Origin: Tetrahymena thermophila SB210
Lineage: Eukaryota > Ciliophora > Oligohymenophorea > Hymenostomatida > Tetrahymenidae
Assembly: GCF_000189635.1 (NCBI RefSeq)
Contig: NW_002476507.1
Span: 62,001 to 126,000, forward strand
DNA: 64,000 bases
Reading direction: 5' to 3'
Shown here one piece after another: positions 24,987-36,175 of this stretch; position 1 is the first letter of the stretch; the number at the start of each line of letters is the position of its first letter. Position numbers and translations under genes: made by a program. A model generated the notes under the pieces. That model saw only the letters and a program-made list of their open reading frames with translations. It did not search any database and had not been told where the DNA came from.

Positions 24987-27858
24987 TCACTATTACTTTT
25001 TGCTTTACACTTCTTCTTTTTGAGGAGGCTCAAATATGGACATATCTAACTAGTCATTTCTAAAAATACTCTTGAGCAGGCTATTTTAAATTTATTAAAT
25101 TTAGTAAGCTTGATTAAACATTTTATTAAATTATTTAACCTGATGCCTTTTTCTTTGTTTTCAGATGGTATATTGTAAAGTGTTGTTTTGCTGTTATGTT
25201 CAATATTAGGGAAAAGAGTATCAGTAACTTTTTTTACACAATCAAATATTCTCTCTGTTTCTTACTTGGTTTGTTAAGCAATTTCACTAATATGTTATTA
25301 ATTTTGGTGTTATTTAACAATTTTGCAAATAATATATTTACTATTTAGCCTTTTTCATAATTTCTTGTTATTCTTTGATGTAAGCTATTTTATCAGAATG
25401 AGCCTTTTCTTTTTCCATTAGCTTTTATAGCCTATAATCATCTCTTCTTTTCTAACGTTCATAATTTTCCTATTTATCTTGCTCTTTTAATTGACGTAGC
25501 TCTTACTTAAGTTTAATCCTTTCTTATTCTTCTCTCTTTTAAATTAAATTTAGTAATTAAATTAATATTATATTTATTTGTATCAAATATATGTATGTAC
25601 TCTTTTTTTCTCCAAATTTTCTTCAATTTTTTCAAATTTCTATTTTAATTCAGAGATTTTAGAATTTTATTCATTTTTCACTTTTTGTTTTGCATTCTGA
25701 GTCATTTCTGCTTTCATTTTTAACAGTTTCTTTTTCTCCATTTCACTCTTTATCTCGCTTTCTTGAAGTGCTAAAATATTATTAGTAATTAATTTTTTTT
25801 TATTAAATATTTTGTTAATTTTTCATACATTTGTAATGCTCTTCCTTTTCTATGAGTTTTTGAACCAAGCGAGAGACTTACATTTTTTCATTTGATACTC
25901 TCAAATCAACACATTGTTAAATTTTGTACTATTCACTTTCTAACTTATCTCTAAGTTTATTAATCCTGCTTTATTGCATAAGTTTTTATTGTTCTTGAGC
26001 TTAGGTTAGCTATTACTTAATCAATTCAAACTATTAATCGCATTATTTGACTAAATCTTCCTTATTTTGAATACGAATTTACTCCATTTTTTGTCTTTTT
26101 TCTCTTGCCTTATCATCTTTAATTTTTTTATTAAAAAATCATATTAATGCTCTAAATTTTCATTTTGAACTGTTTATAAGTGTTCAATTAATCTTAATTG
26201 CTACCTTAATCTTTTTTAAGCCTTTCTCTTTCTTCTGATTCTCTCTATTATCTTAACTTAATAATTTCTAATTTTTTCTTAATCTTTTCCCTTTCTTCTC
26301 TTTTCATCTGGTTGTATTTCTATTCTTATTCTTTTACCTTTTAGAGCTTTTCTTCTGCTTTAGCTTTTTGCTATTGTTTTTTTAACTCCTTTTCTTTCTT
26401 TTGTTTAAGTGTCTATTCAAGAAGTCTTAGCTCCTTTTCTCTCATTCTTTCTATCGTCTTAAGTCTCTCAATGTCCTCTTCATATAAGATTTTAGCTTCT
26501 TTCTGAAATTGAAAAAATAAAATGAAATTAATTTAGAATCTCTCTTTATACTTGATTTAAATTTAAGTTTGTTTTGTCAGATATATCTTACTTGCTTTTA
26601 TTCTTTTAACCTATTATACTTATCGATTTCACCCATCAACTAATATTCTAGTACAGAGCCTTCTGCTTCCTCTAATCCTATGACTTCTTCTCCTGGCAGA
26701 GTTGAAGGAGAAAGGTGAGAGCTTTTTAAATACCCAACTGTTCTATTATATAATGATTTCATTTATCTAGGATTCCTATATTATTTTTAAAAGTGTCATT
26801 TATCCTCTAAAATAAAATATTAAAAAAATAAAATTCTATTACTAATTATTGATATTATTAGTAAAACTTTTCAACATTAAAATGCTTGTTAATTAATTAA
26901 TAATTAATGCGTTTGTAAACATATTTTTATAAGTAATGTGTTTGAAAAATTTTATTTGTAAAAGCATAAAAAGTAAGAAAGTCAGTAGATTAATTAATTA
27001 GTTTTGAAAAAAATAAAACTTATATTAGGCTATTTGATATTTTAGTGTGCATTTAAATGCGAATTTTAAGCTTAATTCAAGAAATTCATTTTTATTTTTA
27101 AATTATTTTAATTATTCAATTTTAATTTAATATTTATGCATACATTCTTGACTCACTCATACTCTTAGACATGTTAAATGGGTTAACATTTTATTATTAG
27201 CCTAAGTTAATTGTTGACTTTCTTTAATTACTATCAGTAATTGGTTGCTAATTAGGTACTCCTATTATACTTCTTCTCACATTCCCATAATCATTTTGAT
27301 TGATCAATTCTGGGGGAAGGTTCATCATTCTAATTCTATTTAGCTTTATTATTTATGCTCTTTTCTCCTATATGTCCTTCACATCCTCTTTTAATAAAAT
27401 ATGTCATTAATTTTTTTTATGATATCGTTTTATTTGCTATCTATGTTTTTAAACTAATTTTATGTTCCTATAAAATATTTTTTAAGCATTTCAATTGAAA
27501 AGGTCTTTTACGTTGTAATCTGTCAAGATAATGTTCATATCTAATTTTCTAAATATCTTAAGAGCATCCATCTCTACCGAAATCTTCTAAATTTCTAATT
27601 GATAAATTAATATTTATCAAATATTGTGATATGAATTAAATAATAATTATACTTGAGAGTAAATTCGCTAATATCTATACCAAGTTCGAGCATCGCTTCT
27701 TTTGTTCTAGGAGATTCTGGTCTAATACTCAACTACTTAGAGTTTCCTTTCACATTAGGTAAATTAATCGTGTTTCTCTTTGTGAATCCTCTTGTCTACG
27801 GAGAGGTTAAAGCCTGAGTTGGAGTAGCATTATTTGGGTTTGCGCTAATATTACTCAT
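24987..27858 (-). CDS. ten-exon coiled-coil protein with N-terminal SPRT motif
   Basis: Start at 27858, TGA at 24989-24987, 635 residues. Exons on the minus strand, phase-checked: 27858-27653, 27594-27512, 27387-27144, 26775-26592, 26502-26205, 26116-25829, 25770-25601, 25535-25342, 25286-25140, 25080-24987. The N-terminal part carries LSIRPESPRTKEAMLELGID followed by EDFGRDGCSQDIQKIRYEHY, a pattern I associate with coiled-coil proteins of cilia and basal bodies (an SPRT...LGI start before a helical region). Roughly residues 220-560 form a nearly continuous Glu/Lys/Arg/Gln coiled coil. The last 80 residues (IFDCVKKVTDTLFPNIEH, SIFRNDQLDMSIFEPPQKE) are more globular. A cytoskeletal or ciliary role is inference from coil and context. 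Nine short introns make this the most intron-dense gene here. Confidence 0.85.
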
Positions 27859-30465
27859 TCTATCTCAGTTTTGTTATTATCAAAAATATTAAAAAATTAT
27901 TTGTACAAAGAAATTTAATTGAACTCTTTTTATCAATCTTTTGTGCATAAATACCTATTCTTTATTTCTTTCTTTCTTTCATTCATTCATTATTAAAAAA
28001 TTATAATTATCTCTAGCTTCTAATAATGATTGATAAATAGATAAATAAATAAATTAACATATTGTTAAGGCATATCTATTTATTTTCTACTTATATAAAT
28101 GATAGCTAAAATATATATTATAAGCATCAATCAATCAATACCCTGTTTTTTTTACAAACAAAAACAAATCACTACTTATATCTAAAAATAATATATTTTC
28201 AAAATTATTTATCTTAATTTTAACAAGCAACTAGTTTTCTTCTAATTTAACTTTGTGTTTTATTTTTTTATAAATATAAATTTATTAAATATTTATGTTT
28301 ATTTACTTTGTTAAATAAGAATTAACATATTTCTTTTTATAAATATAAGTAAGTGACTAAATAAATAAAGAAATAAATAAGCTAGCTTTTTCTAAAAAAA
28401 AATATTTTATAAAAATATAAATTTGTGAAAAAATAAAATTAATTGCTTAAATTATTCCTAATAAATATGAATAAATTAAATTATGCACTCTATAAGAAAT
28501 AAGCCATTTATTTTCTACTAAAAAATTAATGTAATAGAATTTTCCATAAAAAAATATATTCTTAATTTCATTTTAAAGCTAAAATAATAATTTTGTTGTT
28601 TTATGAATTAAATTATATTTTTTATTTTTGTATATTTAAATAAGCATAGTTTAATTTAAACATGATAAATAAATATATTTATATTTTTTTGAAAGTCTTA
28701 TCTATTTAAATAAAAGATATTACTCTAAAATAATTTAAGTTTATTCATCTTTTTGAAAATCTTGTATTGGTATTTTTTTATGCATTATTTTTCTCTGATT
28801 AGATTAAGATTGAATACCTATGTTTTATTTTATTCTAAATTTTTAAGTTGGTTTTTCCTATTTCTTAATAAAATAGTAAAAAAAATAATTGAAAGATAAA
28901 AATAATTTATTTTACACAACAGTAGCAAAGCTAATACTATAAATTGAGGAAGTTTATTTTAATCAACAATATAATGCTATGAAAATATTTTATAAATAAT
29001 TTAGTACTATAGAATTTTTCCACTTCACAAATATTTTAAAATAATAAGCATTGAAAAAAAATTAATAAAAATTTTATTATTCATTTATTTTTACATCTTA
29101 TATTTAGTTTACTAAATGTTTTAAAATATTTTTTTATCACTCTATTTTTTAAAGATGGTCATTTGAATTTATTTTAGCTAAAATTTAAATAATCTAAACT
29201 ATAAAAGTATAAAGCAATAATTAATTATAGTTAAAGCATATTTATCATGCAAATATAAAAATTAATCGTTCAATAGTATAAAAGACAATTTTGAATGTCT
29301 ATTTGATTCATGTGTAATACAAGTAAAAACATTTTATATTAATTTCATGAGTCATAACCTGGTTTTCTTAAATTACCATTTTAATTATAACTCAGCATGA
29401 TGCATTAATTATTAAACATATATTATAAAAGTAAATATGAAAGATGATTAACCAAATCATCTTTTAAAAATAGTATACTGTTTTAAAACAAAAATGAGTT
29501 AAAACACAAATAGTTTGATATTTTTGATTTTAAGTTCTCTTTTTACTCATCAGAGCACTCAATGGTTACCTCAAAGCTATTACTAATATATTTATTTCTA
29601 GCTATTTTTTTAAATATTATTTTACCTAATCATATAAGCTTAGGATATATTATTTTTAAAATTAGCAAAGTTTCATAGTAAAATCATTATGAAAAAATTT
29701 ATTTTTGTTTTGAAATACATAAGTATGCAAATAAAGGATTTTATGTATGAAAAACTAGACTTCTTTATATAAAAAGAAAATTTTGTGTTATTTTCATTTT
29801 TTTGTTCAATCAAAAAATAAAATTTTTGCATTTGTAAATTGATTAGTTTATTTTTGAAATAATGAATGAATTAATCTAGTCATTTTTCATCAAAATATAT
29901 TTAAAATTTAAATAATTCAATGGAAAAGAAAGTAAATATATATTTGGTATTGAATAAGAAGTAAAAAGTAAGTTTGGTTAAAAGAAAAAAAGAATGAGTT
30001 TTGTCTATCAGGCAGACTGATTGATTAATTGATTGATATGATATAAAAAGTTTTTTTAAAATAAACATGAAAAATAAAATAAGTGCAAATTATATATTTT
30101 TATTGTAATATTTTTTATAAACATCTAGTTTTAATAAACTTTATAATAATAAAAATGAGTAGTCATAGTTACTAATTTATTTAGCAGAGGAAAGATATTA
30201 TATTAATAGCAGCTTATCCTATATCCTGTAAATTATTAAAGAAATTAAATTTTTATTAGGTTAAGTAGATGAATAATATATTTTGAGAAGAATAATCAAT
30301 CTAATACTTTTTTTGAACTTTAAAATTTTTAAATAATTTGCTCTTTTCTTTGTTTCTTTCGTTTTGTGATTATTTTTTTAATAAATTAGACAGAAAATCA
30401 AATGCTTTAAATAAAACAAAGATTTTATATTTTTTCCTCAAATTCAACATAATTTTTTTTACATA
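27859..30465. other. intergenic, about 2.6 kb
   Basis: Promoter side of the coiled-coil gene and 3' side of the next minus-strand gene. Very A/T-rich, with runs of taaataaa. I see no gene; an apparent plus-strand ORF at 30338-30577 mirrors the last exon of the gene to its right. Confidence 0.5.
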
Positions 30466-32268
30466 TCAGATACTTCCAAAGATCATTTCACTATCTAATT
30501 TAAATGTTACTTTATTCATATCTTCAATTTCTAAAGAGGATAAATTGAATATATTAAAAATACTTTTTTTTTGCTAATTTGCCATAAAATGAAGAGCTGT
30601 AAAGTAAAAAAACACAATCTAATCATTAAATCAAAATCTTAGCACTTAAATTCCTTAGGATAGGTATGCAATACTTTTTTAAACTCTTTTCAAGTATTTT
30701 TTTCGGATATTTAAATTTGAATGCTTTACTTCTCCACTATCGTGAATTAAAGAAGCCTATTTTTAAAACTGCAACTCTTTATTAAGAATGTTTGTTTAAT
30801 TAAAGCAAGAACCCTAGGTACTTATTGGCTGGGTGATTGAAAGAGTTGAGTACTTTCTATGAATTTATTCAAGCTAATTAGTTTTGTTTAATTGCTAATC
30901 ATAATTTTAATTTTCCTTTATTAAAGATTGTTCTTTCGTGTAATAGCTGCGGCTACCTTAAAATTCAAGCAAAGAAGATTAAAAAATCATATATGAATAA
31001 GCTTTTAGTATATTTATATAAGCCAATTAATTTTAATCAAGTAATATATTTGAAATATCAATTCCAAAAACGAATTTATGAATTTAAACATCTTTGAAGG
31101 AGTTACGCATTTACCGAATTGATGTAGGATTTAAAATTAAAAATAAAGCATTATAATGTGAATGATTATAAAAATCTGTCTTTGTAATTTTGCCTTTTTC
31201 GTTTTAAACCCGAATAGCTAAGTCTTCGCTGTTTTTTTTAATTGAAAATTTCCCACTTTTTTTAAGTCTCTTGACTAACTGAATGAGCGCTGTTTATATT
31301 TCTTAAGGAATTTAAAGTATAGTCATATTAGCTGGTTTAAATAGATCTAAAATTGAATACAGTAAAAGTCTGCTTAAACCATGATACTTCGATTTACGGG
31401 ATTGCTTTTTTTATGAATTTAATTTTTCTATTTTATTTATTTCTTCTATTTCATTTATGTCATCTTAATTGTTGTCATTGTTTTCATTTAAGCTAGTATT
31501 CTTAAGATGCCGTCTCTCTAATCCTAAGCTCTACGAAATAATATTGCCAGCACTCTTTCTTTAGAAATCCTGTACAAACTTTATTTGTTAGCAATTCGGC
31601 TAAATAGATTATTTTTTAGCGATTTGACTTAAATGATTCTGAAATTATTCTAATTTTCCCTATGCAGAGTTATGTGTTACGATTTCACATAATTTTGCGA
31701 GCAGCTATTTGTCTTTGATAAAACGATCCCAACATTAAAATGGATGTTGGCTCATTTATGTCAAAGGAAACATCTAAAGCAGTTAGGCTTTGATTAGAGT
31801 TTCATAATTTATGGGAGAAAATGTATTTAAGATTTCAAGTTTATCATATGTTAGATTGGTAGAAGCCAATTCAAAAGGTACACCCAATTAATTTTTCCAT
31901 ATCTCCTTGAATTAAAGATTATTGCTTTAATTTACATATATCTGAAGATTCAATGAGTTTTGTATGATATATTCTATATTTTCTTTATTATTTTCTAATT
32001 TTTAATATTAATCCTAACTATTCTCTCCATCACTTACCTATATGTCGCTTTCCTAAAATGTCCTAAGGAGTTCTTTCTGTTGTTTTTAAGTTATTTTTCT
32101 AAATGAACATCTCTTAATATCATTACTATCATGACTAATATTATCTAATATAACATATTTTTCATATTCATTTGATATATCGAAAACTTCTTTGTATCTA
32201 AAATTCGCCCTCTTCTATAACACAAGTGGCTCCTCTTCATGTTTTATTTCACTTTTTATTGTAAGCAT
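30466..32268 (-). CDS. unknown protein of about 550-580 residues
   Basis: ATG at 32268 (MLTIKSEIKHEEEPLVLQ) opens a 545-codon frame to TGA at 30633-30631, with no TGA in between. Just past this, another frame reads NLSSLEIEDMNKVTFKLD and ends at TGA 30468-30466. It can be joined by a GT...AG intron starting in the codon run LSQGIQ, so I extend the gene there; if that join is wrong the end is 30631. An alternative upstream start at 32360 (MSNKKKRL) can be spliced in phase to KKYQGIACMLT. I recognise no family. Ordered parts include KYHGLSRLLLYSILDLFKP, IQTALIQLVKRLKKSGKFSI and HYNALFLILNPTSIRQMRNS; the middle is an Asn/Glu-rich linker. No membrane segments. Confidence 0.75.
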
Positions 32269-33308
32269 ACACGCTATTCCTTGATATTTTTTAACTGAGG
32301 CTTGTTACTTGATTATTATTTTTATTTTATTTTTCACAGTCTTTTTTTTTTATTAGACATAAAATTTTAGTGTAAATATTGTTTCTTTATATATTTTTAC
32401 CTGTTATCTTTGTTATAATTATTTAAATTTTAGATGCATAATAATACTTTAATAAGATTGCATTAAATAATTTGAACTTTTAAGCTAATAAGCGATGTAT
32501 TCAAATGTAAAAAAATTAAACCAAAATGCATAAAGTATGAATTAACTTCTTTTTTGTAGTTAAATATTTTTAAGTTTTACTGACATACATTAAATCTTTA
32601 AAATAATTTAACAAAATATAAGATAATAAAAACTATCAACTTTTAAAACCAAGATAAAACACCATCAAAATCAATAACTAATGTATTGATTATTAATTAA
32701 TTTTAAGTGGTTAATTTACTTATAACTAAACAACCAAATCTTTGAAACTCATAATAGTATGTCGCAAATAAACAATTTTCAATTTTAGAAATTATTTAGA
32801 TTACTTTAAAAAAGCTTGCAAAGATTTAAATGTTGTAGCTTTTTGCAAATATCAAATTTTCTTTTCAAATAAATAGCGTTGATTTTATTGGAAATTTAAA
32901 TAATTGATATTTTTTCTTTTTGCTATTTTTAATTGACTCTACTTAATAAAATAAAATAAATGATAAGCTATTTCTAATTTTACAAATTATGAAAAATAAT
33001 TATATTTTTTATTTTTTAAATGCAATTTCTTTTGAAATAGGTAAAAATAATTTAATATTTAAATATTATGTATAATTAATTCATCATGGTTAAATTGCAC
33101 TAAAATAAATGATTTCTCTGAATGCAATTAATATATTTTGTATATCATTTAGTTATTTATTACATAAAGAAGTTAAAACAAAAGAAAGATCTAAATAATA
33201 TCTTAGTCTGTTTGCTAATCGATTTGATTTATTTATTTATAGTTCCTTAAGATAATTGTATAAAAAAAGAAAACAAAGAAAATTTTAGGTGAATTAATAA
33301 GTGCAAAA
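32269..33308. other. intergenic, divergent promoters
   Basis: Lies between two divergently transcribed genes and should hold both promoters. A short imperfect repeat aaaagcttgcaaag / gtagctttttgcaaa lies near 32812-32850. Nothing else seen. Confidence 0.5.
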
Positions 33309-34777
33309 ATGTTTTCCTTGATTAAATAGATTGTAGCTCCTGTCAAATTAGGAAATCTCATCCAAAGAAATTTTTCTATTGCTAAACAAGAATAGCTTTT
33401 CTAAAATTTTAATTAGAAGGATATTCTCAACCCTCATTTAGTCAATAGCGTTTTAGAAAGAAATATTCAAAAGCGTACAGAAAGATCTTAAAAAGGTCTA
33501 TTCCATGGCAAATAGCCAAAAACTGGTTTGCAAACATGCTTTTCTGAAAAAAAGTACTGATTTATTATCCTGATAGAATATTTTAGCTCTTATTTTAGCA
33601 TAAGCAAATAAAATTATTTAAGCTTTATAACAAATTTATTAGTTTTTGTATTCAATTCCAAAAATTTCATACTTGATGAGCGCTAACATGCAAATATGCT
33701 GTTATTGGAGTTACTAATAAAGTCTAATTTTTTTTAAATCATTTGAAAAATAGATCTATAAGATGGTGGAAGGTTAATGTTCATGAAAAATATTTATGGA
33801 GCGATATCTTACAAAAAAAAATTAGAATATAAATGAGTTCTAAGACTCTCAGAACTATCGATAAGTACGGTGGATTCGATAACTATGTTCTCCTTACCAA
33901 ACCCAAGAACATGGATTCTTTATATGGTGAATATCTTAGAAAATTAATGATGTTTAAACTTAAAGATCCTTCTTTTAAAATTCCTTACATTCAAAAAAGT
34001 ACTCCTGTTAAGCACGAAGTCTAGAGAAGAAGAAAAGTTTTCTTGTAATTATTTCATTTTATAAGCAAACATTTTTGTTATTTTAACCTCCTAAATAGTG
34101 CAACAAAAAAATAAATCTACTACATATACAATTCTGAGAAATTAAATAAATACTATTTTTAATTTTACTAATTTATTCTGGTTAAATAATATTTCAATAA
34201 TAATGTATTTTTAAAATTTATCTTTAATTTTAAAATATTTAAGAAGAATCCAAATTAGAATATTCTTTTTGAAATTTTAATATATTTATTATCTACTATT
34301 AATTAAAATAAATTAATATCTTTAAATTTAATATTGCAATTAAAGCAAACAGTAATTTGAGTATTTTATTCAAGTTCATTTAATTTAGATAAAAAGAATC
34401 ACTTTATTTTAAAATATTAATTCTTTATTTGTAACATTAATAGAAAGAGACCCATTGTTTGGTATCCTAAGGAAATTAGAAATACTGATTTGACATAATT
34501 AAGAATGAAATTACCTCATAATATGTCTAGAAAGGAATTAGAAGATTTCAAAGTTATGGAAGACTTAAATGAACATCCTGAAAGAATTACAATGGATCAT
34601 CCTATTGTCAAAAGAGAATACGAAAAGTAAATGCAAGAATTAAAAGCTTTAGAACCTGAACGTTAGAAAATTATGGAACGTTTAGAAAGATACAGATCCA
34701 AGAAAACTCTTGAAAAGATTAAAGAAGTTTGCAAATAAGGTTTAGATGAATGGGAAAATGTCTAAAATGTTAAATGA
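33309..34777 (+). CDS. MRPL28: mitochondrial large-subunit ribosomal protein bL28m
   Basis: Component of the mitochondrial 54S/39S-type large ribosomal subunit. Exons, phase-checked: 33309-33553, 33754-34044, 34444-34777; 289 residues. The bL28 signature is split by intron 1: ERSQKGLFHGKQPKTGLQTC FSEKK, then SIRWWKVNVHEKYLW, then SKTLRTIDKYGGFDNYVLLT, which matches the T-R-A-L-R-T-I-D-K-x-G-G core of bL28 proteins. The first 40 residues (MFSLIKQIVAPVKLGNLIQ, RNFSIAKQ) look like a mitochondrial import sequence ending near RNFS. The C-terminal 130 residues (RPIVWYPKEIRNTDLTQLRM and a Glu/Lys helical tail) are a eukaryotic mitochondrial extension. A standard-code ORF covering only 33833-34024 is an internal fragment of this gene. 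Confidence 0.92.
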
Positions 34778-36175
34778 TTTTAGTCCAATCTTTCATTCTT
34801 TTTATAATAAGTTATTCAAGGAGAAGTTAGCATTAACAAAATATTTAAAATATTATTTAGTTCTTATTCTTGTTACTAAGTTTATAACAGCAATTTGCAA
34901 CTAATTTTAATGTATGCTAAATAGAATATTGTGTATTTTTCAAATTAATCGATTAATCGAATTGTAATATTAAATACCAACCAATCAACAAATTTTAAGA
35001 AAAAATTAGAGTACTGAATTACTTTGTGGTTTTTATAATTTATTAAAATAATCTATTTATGTATTTTAAAATTAAATGTTCTAATTTCTATGGCTTAACT
35101 AAAAATAAAAAATTATTTTGAGATAATCGATATAATACTCCAAAATTAAGGGTTACCGTCAATCCTCATTAATTAAGGCCTACCCATTTTCTACTCAGTT
35201 TAAGCCCTTAATTGATTGTATAATCAATCTCCAGAAATTAGTCCTTAATATATGAAATCTTAATTAATGAGAATTGATGGTATATCAATTATCAATCATT
35301 TAAAATAAGTAGATAATAAATATTTATTCTTATCTTTTTTTAGAAGATTTTAATTCTTTTAAACCTTTTTTAAGAACTTTTTATATTTAATTCTTTATTT
35401 CACTCAAAAGTTTTTGTTTACTAAAAAAATACTACTAAAAACAAGGGTAAAAAGTAAAATATTTAATTTTTATAGTGTATTATTTTATAAAATGTGTTTT
35501 TAACCTAGCCTTCAATATAACATAATTTACTCTTTAACTTATCAAAGCTCAATAAGAGCTTTATTTAATAATTATGCTTAACTAAATTAAAATGATACTA
35601 GCAAGAAAGAACACACAATTTTATCTAAATCTAAATATTTTGAAATTCTTAATATAAATATTTATTTAATAAATTTTTGAAAATAAGAGAGATAATATAT
35701 ATGGTATACAGTTTAATTAATTATAAAGAGCTGACTTTATTGATCTATTTTCTTCATTTAAAAATTTCAAGCATGTAAATTAATTTTTGTAAAAAGTTAT
35801 TTTGAGTTAATTTATAAATTTATTGTTTATTATTTTAGTCAATGAAGCAAATTTTTGTTTTTGTATAGTATATGCCAAATTAGTGATGGTATTAAATGAT
35901 AAGAAATATGAATGAATAGTAATAGTACTTTAGCAAATGAGCTCGTTCATCTCCTCAGTTTATTTGATAAATGTAAAAAAGAAGCATTCTTAAATATCAA
36001 TTTCTGCCTTAAGTTTCTTTATAATAATAATAAATAAATAAATAAAATATATCAGTTTTTGAATCAGAATAAATTTTTATATCAAAAGAAAGAATAGCCT
36101 AAACTTAATTATTCCATTTTATCTAGCTAATTAGTATTAATTTCAACAAGATATTTAAAAGACAATCAAATAAAT
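34778..36175. other. intergenic with inverted-repeat element
   Basis: Contains the imperfect inverted repeat at 35122-35293 (separate entry). The rest is A/T-rich without coding signal. Confidence 0.5.
35122..35293. repeat. 172-bp inverted-repeat element (MITE-like or structured RNA)
   Basis: The left arm has gataatcgatata (35122-35134) and, after about 20 bases, accgtcaatcctcattaatt (from 35155). The right arm, ending at 35293, is the reverse complement of both blocks with few mismatches (cttaattaatgagaattgat at 35259, tatatcaattatc at 35281). Inside is a further attgat/atcaat hairpin near 35212-35227. The spacer is G+C-richer than its surroundings. It could be a small non-autonomous transposon remnant or a folded transcript. 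Confidence 0.55.

Noticed and set aside
30338-30577. 79-residue plus-strand ORF
   Set aside because: Reverse shadow of the probable last exon of the minus-strand gene at 30466-32268.
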